Positions 51,123 to 62,600 of a DNA stretch of 64,000 bases are shown one piece after another. Each line of letters opens with the position of its first letter. Positions within the stretch are counted from its first letter, which is position 1. The notes under the pieces are model-generated. The model saw nothing but the letters and a program-made list of their open reading frames with translations. It searched no databases and was not told the DNA's origin. The position numbers and the translations under genes are program-made. This DNA comes from Psococerastis gibbosa (Eukaryota; Arthropoda; Insecta; Psocodea; Psocidae): contig OZ020487.1 of assembly GCA_963971405.1 (NCBI GenBank), positions 20,135,371 to 20,199,370 of the forward strand, given 5' to 3'.

Positions 51123-54100
51123 CCTTTAAAAAAAAAAAATAAGTAAATAGCTATTTTTCTTATTCTTGTCGAATGAATTTTTTTTAGCTACAATTACACC
51201 GATGAACACGCAGGAGCAATTGCTTAATGTTATGTACAATACAATGAGCCGAAGTAAGCAAAATATGACACCCATATCATAACAAAACCTTAAAAAAAAA
51301 TAAAATAAGTATATAGCTATTTTTGGTATTCTTGTCGAATGAATTTTTTTTAGCTACATTTACACCGATGAACACGCAGAAGCAATTGGTCAATGTTAAG
51401 TACAATACGTTGAGCCAAAATAAGAAAAATTAAGACACCCATATCATTTCAAGACCTTTAAAAAAAAATAAGTAAATAGCTATTTTTCTTATTCTTGTCG
51501 AATGAATTTTTTTTAGCTACAATTACACAGATGAACACGCAGGAGCAATTGCTCAATGTTATGTACAATACAATGAGCCGAAATAAGCAAAATTATGACA
51601 CCCATATCATATCAAAACCTTTAAAAAAAATAAAATAAGTATATAGCTATTTTTCTTATTCTTGTCGAATGAATTTTTTTTAGCTCCACTTACACCGATG
51701 AACACGCAGGAGCAATTGGTCAATGTTAAGTACAATACAGTGAGCCTAAATAACCAAAATTAAGACACCTATATCTTTTTAAGACCTTTAAAAAAAAGAA
51801 AATAATGAAATAGCTATTTTTCTTATTCTTGTCGAATAAATTTTATGTAGCTACATTTGCACCGATGAACACGCTGGAGCAATTGCTGAATGTAAGGTAC
51901 AATACAGTGAGCCAAATTAAGCAAAACTAGGACACCCATATCTATTCAAGACCTTTAAAAAAAATAAAATAAGTATGTAGCTATTTTTCTTATTCTTGTC
52001 GAATGAATTTTTAGTAGCTACATTTACACGGATGAACACGCAGGAGCATTTACTCAATGTTAGGTACAATACAATGAGCCAACATAAGCAAAATTAAGAC
52101 ACCTATATCTTATTAAGACCTTAAAAAAAAGAAAATAAGTAAATAGCTATTTTTCTGATTCCTGTCGAATGAATTTTTTTTAGCTACATTTACACCGATG
52201 AACACGCTGAAGCAACAGCTTAATGTTAAGTACAATACAATGAGCCAAAATAAGCAAAATTAAGACACCCATATCATTTCAAGACCTTTAAAAAAAATAA
52301 AATAAGGAAATATCTATTTTTCTTATTCTTGTCGAATGAATTTTTTTTAGCTACATTTACACCTATGAACTCGCAGGAGCAATTGCTCAATCTTAAGCAC
52401 AATACGGTGAGCCAAAATAAGCAAAATAAAGACTCCCATATCATAACAAGACCTTTAAAAAAAATAAAATAAGTAAATAGCTATTTTTCTGATTCTTATC
52501 GAATGAATTTTTTTTAGCTACATTTACACCGATGAACATGCAGGAGCAATTGCTCAATGTTAGTGCAATACAATGAGGCAAAATAAGCAAAATTAAGACA
52601 CCCACATCATTTCAAGACCTTTAAAAAAAATAAAATAAGGAAATATCTATTTTTCTTATTCTTGTCGAATGAATTTTTTTTAGCTACATTTACACCTATG
52701 AACTCGCAGGAGCAATTGCTCAATCTTAAGCACAATACGGTGAGCCAAAATAAGCAAAATAAAGACTCCCATATCATAACAAGACCTTTAAAAAAAATAA
52801 AATAAGTAAATAGCTATTTTTCTGATTCCTGTCGAATGAATTTTTTGAGCTACATTTACACCGATGAACACGCAGAAGCAACTGCTCAATGTTTAGTACA
52901 ATACAATGAGCCAAAATAAGCAAAATTAAGACACCTATATCTTTTAAGGACCTTTAAAAAAATAAAATAAGTAAGTAGCTATTTTTCTGATTCCTGTCGA
53001 ATGAATTTTTTTTAGCTATATTTACACCTTTGAACACGCAAAAGCAACTGCTCAATGTTACGAACAATACAATGAGCACAAATAAGCAAAATTAAGATAC
53101 CCATATCATTTCAAGACCTTTAAAAAAAAAAATAAGTAAATAGCTATTTTTCTTATTCTTGTCGAATGAATTTTTGTTAGCTACAATTACACCGATGAAC
53201 ACGCAGGAGCAATTGCTTAATGTTAGGTACAATACAATGAGCCAAAATAAGCAAAATTAAGACACCTATATCATTTAAAGACCTTTAAAAAAATAAAATA
53301 AGTAAATAGCTATTTTTCTGATTCCTGTCGAATGAATTTTTTTTAGCTACATTTACACCTTTGAACACGCAGAAGCAACTGCTCAATGTTAAGAACAATA
53401 CAGTGAGCCAAAATAAGCAAAATTAAGACACCCATATCATTTCAAGACCTTTAAAAAAAAAAATAAGTAAATAGCTATTTTTCTTATTCTTGTCGAATGA
53501 ATTTTTTTTAGCTACAATTACACCGATGAACACGCAGGAGCAATTGCTTAATGTTAAGTACAATACAATGAGCCGAAATAAGCAAAATTATGACACCCAT
53601 ATTATATCAAAACCTTTAAAAAAAATAAAATAAGTATATAGCTATTTTTGGTATTCTTGTCGAATGAATTTTTTTTAGCTACATTTACACCGATGAACAC
53701 GCAGAAGCAATTGGTCAATGTTAAGTACAATACATTGAGCCAAAATAAGAAAAATTAAGACACCCATATCATTTCAAGACCTTTAAAAAAAAAATAAGTA
53801 AATAGCTATTTTTCTTATTCTTGTCGAATGAATTTTTTTTAGCTACAATTACACCGATGAACACGCAGGAGCAATTGCTCAATGTTATGTACAATACAAT
53901 GAGCCGAAATAAGCAAAATTAAGACACCCATATCATTTCAAGACCTTTAAAAAAAATAAAATAAGGAAATATCTATTTTTCTTATTCTTGTCGAATGAAT
54001 TTTTTTTAGCTACATTTACACCTATGAACTCGCAGGAGCAATTGCTCAATCTTAAACACAATAAGGTGAGCCAAAATAAGCAAAATAAAGACTCCCATGT

Positions 54101-55654
54101 CATATCAAGACCTTTAAAAAAAATAAAATAAGTAAATAGCTATTTTTCTGATTCCTGTCGAATGAATTTTTTTTAGCTACATTTACACCGATGAACACGC
54201 AGAAGCAACTGCTCAATGTTTAGTACAATACAATGAGCCAAAATAAGCAAAATTAAGACCGCTATATCTTTTAAAGACCTTTAAAAAAATAAAATAAGTA
54301 AATAGCTATTTTTCTGATTCCTGTCGAATGAATTTTTTTTAGCTACATTTACACCTTTGAACACGCAAAAGCAACTGCTCAATGTTACGAACAATACAAT
54401 GAGCACAAATAAGCAAAATTAAGACACCCATATCATTTCAAGACCTTTAAAAAAAAAATAAGTAAATAGCTATTTTTCTTATTCTTGTCGAATGAATTTT
54501 TCTTAGCTACAATTACACCGATGAACACGCAGGAGCAATTGCTTAATGTTAGGTACAATACAATGAGCCAAAATAAGCAAAATTAAGACACCTATATCTT
54601 TTAAAGACCTTTAAAAAAATAAAATAAGTAAATAGCTATTTTTCTGATTCCTGTCGAATGAATTTTTTTAGCTACATTTACACCTTTGAACACGCAGAAG
54701 CAACTGCTCAATGTTAAGAACAATGCAATGAGCCAAAATAAGCAAAATTAAGACACCCATATCATTTCAAGACCTTTAAAAAAAAAAATAAGTAAATAGC
54801 TATTTTTCTTATTCTTGTCGAATGAATTTTTTTTAGCTACAATTACACCGATGAACACGCAGGAGCAATTGCTCAATGTAAGTGCAATACAATGAGGCAA
54901 AATAAGCAAAATTAAGACACCCATATCATTTCAAGACCTTTAAAAAAAATAAAATAAGGAAATATCTATTTTTCTTATTCTTGTCGAATGAATTTTTTTA
55001 GCTACATTTACACCTATGAACTCGCAGGAGCAATTGCTCAATCTTAAGCACAATACGGTGAGCCAAAATAAGCAAAATAAAGACTCCCATATCATATCAA
55101 GACCTTTAAAAAAAAAAAATAAGTAAATAGCTATTTTTCTTATTCTTGTCGAATGAATTTTTCTTAGCTACAATTACACCGATGAACACGCAGGAGCAAT
55201 TGCTTAATGTTAGGTACAATACAATGAGCCAAAATAAGCAAAATTAAGACACCTATATCTTTTAAAGACCTTTAAAAAAATAAAATGAGTAAATAGCTAT
55301 TTTTCTGATTCCTGTCGAATGAATTTTTTTTAGCTACATTTACGAAATAGCTATTTTTCTTATTCTTGTCGAATGAATTTTTTGTAGCTAAATTTACACC
55401 GACGAACACGCACGAGCAATTGCTCAATGTTAGGTACAATACAGTGAGCCAACATAAGCAAAATTAAGACACCTATATCTTTTTAAGACCTTTAAAAAAA
55501 AAAATTAACTAAATTGCTATTTTTCTTATTCTTGTCTTGTGAATTTTTAGTAGCTACATTTACACGGATGAACACGCAGGAGCATTTGCCAAATGTTAGG
55601 TACAGTACAATGAGCCAAAATAAGCAAAATTAGAACACGTATATCTTTTGAAGA
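51123..55654 (+). repeat. 4,532-bp tandem duplication, right copy
   Basis: This is the second copy of the preceding block. Its left joint is at CCTTT plus A-tract (51,123): the left side reads ACACGTATATCTTTTGAAGA, as at about 55,635-55,654, while the right side continues as at 46,591. At the far end (55,655) the same ACACGTATATC monomer continues into TTAAAAAAATAAAATAAG and CTGATTCC, which is probably the original context. Both breakpoints are in the same position of the monomer, at CCTTT and the A-tract. Confidence 0.87.
55316..55370 (+). repeat. 54-bp monomer remnant (second copy)
   Basis: This is the same AGCTACATTTA-CGAAATAGC joint as at 50,811, found 4,532 bp downstream with the same flanks. 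It was carried along by the tandem duplication. Confidence 0.87.
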
Positions 55655-56629
55655 CCTTTAAAAAAATAAAATAAGTAAATAGCTATTTTTCTGATTCCTG
55701 TCGAATGAATTTTTTTTAGCTACATTTACACCGATGAACACGCAGAAGCAACTGCTCAATGTTAAGTACAATGCAATGAGCCGAAATAAGCCAAATTATG
55801 ACACCCATACCATATCAAAACCTTTAAAAAAAATAAAATAAGTATATAGCTATTTTTGGTATTCTTGTCGAATGAATTTTTTTTAGCTACATTTACACCG
55901 ATGAACACGCAGAAGCACTTGCTCAATGTTAAGTACTATACATTGAGGCAAAATAAGCAAAATTAAGACACCCATATCATTTCAAGACCTTTAAAAAAAT
56001 AAAATAAGTAAATAGCTATTTTTCTGATTCCTGTCGAATGAATTTTTTTTAGCTACATTTACACCGATGAACACGCAGAAGCAACTGCTCAATGTTTAAT
56101 ACAATACAATGAGCCAAAATAAGCAAAATTAAGACACCTATATCTTTTAAAGACCTTTAAAAAAATAAAATAAGTAAATAGCTATTTTTCTGATTCCTGT
56201 CGAATGAATTTTTTTTAGCTACATTTACACCTTTGAACACGCAAAAGCAACTGCTCAATGTTACGAACAATACAATGAGCACAAATAAGCAAAATTAAGA
56301 TACCCATATCATTTCAAGACCTTTAAAAAAAAAATAAGTAAATAGCTATTTTTCTTATTCTTGTCGAATGAATTTTTTTTAGCTACAATTACACCGATGA
56401 ACACGCAGGAGCATTTACTCAATGTTAGGTACAATACAATGAGCCGAAATAAGCAAAATTATGACACCCATATCATATCAAAACCTTTAAAAAAAAAAAT
56501 AAGTAAATAGCTATTTTTCTTATTCTTGTCGAATGAATTTTTTTTAGCTACAATTACACCGATGAACACGCAGGAGCATTTGCCCAATGTTAGGTACAGT
56601 ACAATGAGCCAAAATAAGCAAAATTAGAA
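55655..56629 (+). repeat. Domain C linker between duplication and second long block
   Basis: The first monomers (AAGCAACTGC, CATACCATATC, CGCAGAAGCACTTG, TTTAATAC, TTACACCTTTG) follow the 26-mer order as at about 45,950-46,560. Then come two monomers with mixed character: CAATTACACCGATG joined to CATTTACTC and CCGAAATAAG (about 56,391), and CAATTACACCGATG joined to CATTTGCCC (about 56,555). These look like recombinant monomers leading into the block that starts near 56,630. Confidence 0.6.
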
Positions 56630-59600
56630 CACCTATATCTTTTAAAGACCTTTAAAAAAATAAAATAAGTAAATAGCTATTTTTCTGATTCCTGTCGAAT
56701 GAATTTTTTTTTAGCTACATTTACACCGATGAACACGCAGAAGCAACTGCTTAATGTTGAGTACTATACAATGAGCCAAAATAAGCAAAATTAAGACACC
56801 CATATCATTTCAAGACCTTTAAAAAAAAAAATAAGTAAATAGCTATTTTTCTTATTCTTGTCGAATGAATTTTTTTTAGCTACAATTACACCGATGAACA
56901 CGCAGAAGCAATTGGTCAATGTTAAGTACAATACATTGAGCCTAAATAACCGAAATTAAGACACCTATATCTTTTTAAGACCTTTAAAAAAAGAAAATAA
57001 CGAAATAGCTATTTTTCTTATTCTTGTCGAATGAATTTTTTGTAGCTAAATTTACACCGACGAACACGCACGAGCAATTGCTCAATGTTAGGTACAATAC
57101 AGTGAGCCAACATAAGCAAAATTAAGACACCTATATCTTTTTAAGACCTTTAAAAAAAAAATTAACTAAATTGCTATTTTTCTTATTCTTGTCTTGTGAA
57201 TTTTTAGTAGCTACATTTACACGGATGAACACGCAGGAGCATTTGCCCAATGTTAGGTACAGTACAATGAGCCAAAATAAGCAAAATTAGAACACCTATA
57301 TCTTTTGAAGACCTTTAAAAAAATAAAATAAGTAAATAGCTATTTTTCTGATTCCTGTCGAATGAATTTTTTTTAGCTACATTTACACCGATCAACACGC
57401 AGAAGCAACTGCTCAATGTTAAGTACAATGCAATGAGCCGAAATAAGCCAAATTAAGACACCCATACCATATCAAAACCTTTAAAAAAAATAAAATAAGT
57501 ATATAGCTATTTTTGGTATTCTTGTCGAATGAATTTTTTTTAGCTACATTTACACCGATGAACACGCACAAGCACTTGCTCAATGTTAAGTACTATACAT
57601 TGAGCCAAAATAAGCAAAATTAAGACACCCATATCATTTCAAGACCTTTAAAAAAATAAAATAAGTAAATAGCTATTTTTCTGATTCCTGTCGAATGAAT
57701 TTTTTTTAGCTACATTTACACCGATGAACACGCAGAAGCAACTGCTCAATGTTTAATACAATACAATGAGCCAAAATAAGCAAAATTAAGACACCTATAT
57801 CTTTTAAAGACCTTTAAAAAAATAAAATAAGTAAATAGCTAATTTTCTGATTCCTGTCGAATGAATTTTTTTTAGCTACATTTACACCTTTGAACACGCA
57901 AAAGCAACTGCTCAATGTTAAGAACAATACAATGAGCCAAAATAAGCAAAATTAAGACACCCATATCATTTCAAGACCTTTAAAAAAAAAAAATAAGTAA
58001 ATAGCTATTTTTCTTATTCTTGTCGAATGAATTTTTTTTAGCTACAATTACACCGATGAACACGCAGGAGCAATTGCTTAATATTATGTACAATACAATG
58101 AGCCGAAGTAAGCAAAATATGACACCCATATCGTATCAAAACCTTTAAAAAAAATAAAATAAGTATATAGCTATTTTTGGTATTCTTGTCGAATGAATTT
58201 TTTTTAGCTACATTTACACCGATGAACACGCAGAAGCAATTGGTCAATGTTAAGTACAATACATTGAGCCAAAATAAGAAAAATTAAGACACCCATATCA
58301 TTTCAAGACCTTTAAAAAAAAAATAAGTAAATAGCTATTTTTCTTATTCTTGTCGAATGAATTTTTTTTAGCTACATTTACACGGATGAACACGCAGGAG
58401 CATTTGCTCAATGTTAGGTACATTACAATGAGCCAAAATTAGCAAAATTAGGACACCTATATCTTTTAAAGACCTTTAAAAAAATAAAATAAGTAAATAG
58501 CTATTTTTCTGATTCCTGTCGAATGAATTTTTTTTTAGCTACATTTACCCCGATGAACACGCAGAAGCAACTGCTCAATGTTGAGTACTATACAATGAGC
58601 CAAAATAAGCAAAATTAAGACACCCATATCATTTCAAGACCTTTAAAAAAAAAAATAAGTAAATAGCTATTTTTCTTATTCTTGTCGAATGAATTTTTTT
58701 TAGCTACAATTACACCGATGAACACGCAGAAGCAATTGGTCAATGTTAAGTACAATACATTGAGCCTAAATAACCAAAATTACGACACCTATATCTTTTT
58801 AAGACCTTTAAAAAAAGAAAATAACGAAATAGCTATTTTTCTTATTCTTGTCGAATGAATTTTTTGTAGCTAAATTTACACCGACGAACACGCACGAGCA
58901 ATTGCTCAATGTTAGGTACAATACAGTGAGCCAACATAAGCAAAATTAAGACACCTATATCTTTTTAAGACCTTTAAAAAAAAAAATTAACTAAATAGCT
59001 ATTTTTCTTATTCTTGTCGAATGAATTTTTAGTAGCTACATTTACACGGATGAACACGCAGGAGCATTTGCTCAATGTTAGGTACATTACAATGAGCCAA
59101 AATTAGCAAAATTAGGACACCTATATCTTTTAAAGACCTTTAAAAAAATAAAATAAGTAAATAGCTATTTTTCTGATTCCTGTCGAATGAATTTTTTTTT
59201 AGCTACATTTACACCGATGAACACGCAGAAGCAACTGCTCAATGTTGAGTACTATACAATGAGCCAAAATAAGCAAAATTAAGACACCCATATCATTTCA
59301 AGACCTTTAAAAAAAAAAATAAGTAAATAGCTATTTTTCTTATTCTTGTCGAATGAATTTTTTTTAGCTACAATTACACCGATGAACACGCAGAAGCAAT
59401 TGGTCAATGTTAAGTACAATACATTGAGCCTAAATAACCAAAATTACGACACCTATATCTTTTTAAGACCTTTAAAAAAAGAAAATAACGAAATAGCTAT
59501 TTTTCTTATTCTTGTCGAATGAATTTTTTGTAGCTAAATTTACACCGACGAACACGCACGAGCAATTGCTCAATGTTAGGTACAATACAGTGAGCCAACA

Positions 59601-62600
59601 TAAGCAAAATTAAGACACCTATATCTTTTTAAGACCTTTAAAAAAAAAAATTAACTAAATAGCTATTTTTCTTATTCTTGTCGAATGAATTTTTAGTAGC
59701 TACATTTACACGGATGAACACGCAGGAGCATTTGCTCAATGTTAGGTACATTACAATGAGCCAAAATTAGCAAAATTAGGACACCTATATCTTTTAAAGA
59801 CCTTTAAAAAAATAAAATAAGTAAATAGCTATTTTTCTGATTCCTGTCGAATGAATTTTTTTTTAGCTACATTTACACCGATGAACACGCAGAAGCAACT
59901 GCTCAATGTTGAGTACTATACAATGAGCCAAAATAAGCAAAATTAAGACACCCATATCATTTCAAGACCTTTAAAAAAAAAAATAAGTAAATAGCTATTT
60001 TTCTTATTCTTGTCGAATGAATTTTTTTTAGCTACAATTACACCGATGAACACGCAGAAGCAATTGGTCAATGTTAAGTACAATACATTGAGCCTAAATA
60101 ACCAAAATTACGACACCTATATCTTTTTAAGACCTTTAAAAAAAGAAAATAACGAAATAGCTATTTTTCTTATTCTTGTCGAATGAATTTTTTGTAGCTA
60201 AATTTACACCGACGAACACGCACGAGCAATTGCTCAATGTTAGGTACAATACAGTGAGCCAACATAAGCAAAATTAAGACACCTATATCTTTTTAAGACC
60301 TTTAAAAAAAAAAATTAACTAAATTGCTATTTTTCTTATTCATGTCTTGTGAATTTTTAGTAGCTACATTTACACGGATGAACACGCAGGAGCATTTGCC
60401 CAATGTTAGGTACAGTACAATGAGCCAAAATAAGCAAAATTAGGACACCTATATCTTTTAAAGACCTTTAAAAAAATAAAATAAGTAAATAGCTATTTTT
60501 CTGATTCCTGTCGAATGAATTTTTTTTAGCTACATTTACACCGATGAACACGCAGAAGCAACTGCTCAATGTTAAGTACAATACAATGAGCCGAAATAAG
60601 CCAAATTAAGACACCCATACCATATCAAAACCTTTAAAAAAAATAAAATAAGTATATAGCTATTTTTGGTATTCTTGTCGAATGAATTTTTTTTAGCTAC
60701 ATTTACACCGATGAACACGCAGAAGCACTTGCTCAATGTTAAGTACTATACATTGAGCCAAAATAAGCAAAATTAAGACACCCATATCATTTCAAGACCT
60801 TTAAAAAAATAAAATAAGTAAATAGCTATTTTTCTGATTCCTGTCGAATGAATTTTTTTTAGCTACATTTACACCGATGAACACGCAGAAGCAACTGCTC
60901 AATGTTTAATACAATACAATGAGCCAAAATAAACAAAATTAAGACACCTCTATCTTTTAAAGACCTTTAAAAAAATAAAATAAGTAAATAGCTATTTTTC
61001 TGATTCCTGTCGAATGAATTTTTTTTAGCTACATTTACACCTTTGAACACGCAAAAGCAACTGCTCAATGTTAAGAACAATACAATGAGCCAAAATAAGC
61101 AAAATTAAGACACCCATATCATTTCAAGACCTTTAAAAAAAAAAATAAGTAAATAGCTATTTTTCTAATTCTTGTCGAATGAATTTTTTTTAGCTACAAT
61201 TACACCGATGAACACGCAGGAGCAATTGCTTAATGTTATGTACAATACAATGAGCCGAAGTAAGCAAAATATGACACCCATATCATATCAAAACCTTTAA
61301 AAAAAATAAAATAAGTATATAGCTATTTTTGGTATTCTTGTCGAATGCATTTTTTTTAGCTACATTTACACCGATGAACACGCAGAAGCAATTGGTCAAT
61401 GTTAAGTACAATACATTGAGCCAAAATAAGAAAAATTAAGACACCCATATCATTTCAAGACCTTTAAAAAAAAAATAAGTAAATAGCTATTTTTCTTATT
61501 CTTGTCGAATGAATTTTTTTTAGCTACAATTACACAGATGAACACGCAGGAGCAATTGCTCAATGTTATGTACAATACAATGAGCCGAAATAAGCAAAAT
61601 TATGACACCCATATCATATCAAAACCTTTAAAAAAAATAAAATAAGTATATAGCTATTTTTCTTATTCTTGTCGAATGAATTTTTTTTAGCTCCACTTAC
61701 ACCGATGAACACGCAGGAGCAATTGGTAAATGTTAAGTACAATACAGTGAGCCTAAATAACCAAAATTAAGACACCTATATCTTTTTAAGACCTTTAAAA
61801 AAAAGAAAATAATGAAATAGCTATTTTTCTTATTCTTGTCGAATAAATTTTATGTAGCTACATTTGCACCGATGAACACGCTGGAGCAATTGCTAAATGT
61901 AAGGTACAATACAGTGAGCCAAAGTAAGCAAAACTAGGACACCCATATCTATTCAAGACCTTTAAAAAAAATAAAATAAGTATGTAGCTATTTTTCTTAT
62001 TCTTGTCGAATGAATTTTTAGTAGCTACATTTACACGGATGAACACGCAGGAGCATTTACTCAATGTTAGGTACAATACAGTGAGCCAACATAAGCAAAA
62101 TTAAGACACCTGTATCTTATTAAGACCTTAAAAAAAAGAAAATAAGTAAATAGCTATTTTTCTGATTCCTGTCGAATGAATTTTTTTTAGCTACATTTAC
62201 ACCGATGAACACGTTGAAGCAACAGCTTAATGTTAAGTACAATACAATGAGCCAAAATAAGCAAAATTAAGACACCCATATCATTTCAAGACCTTTAAAA
62301 AAAATAAAATAAGGAAATATCTATTTTTCTTATTCTTGTCGAATGAATTTTTTTTAGCTACATTTACACCTATGAACTCGCAGGAGCAATTGCTCAATCT
62401 TAAGCACAATACGGTGAGCCACAATAAGCAAAATAAAGACTCCCATATCATAACAAGACCTTTAAAAAAAATAAAATAAGTAAATAGCTATTTTTCTGAT
62501 TCTTATCGAATGAATTTTTTTTAGCTACATTTACACCGATGAACATGCAGGAGCAATTGCTCAATGTTAGTGCAATACAATGAGGCAAAATAAGCAAAAT

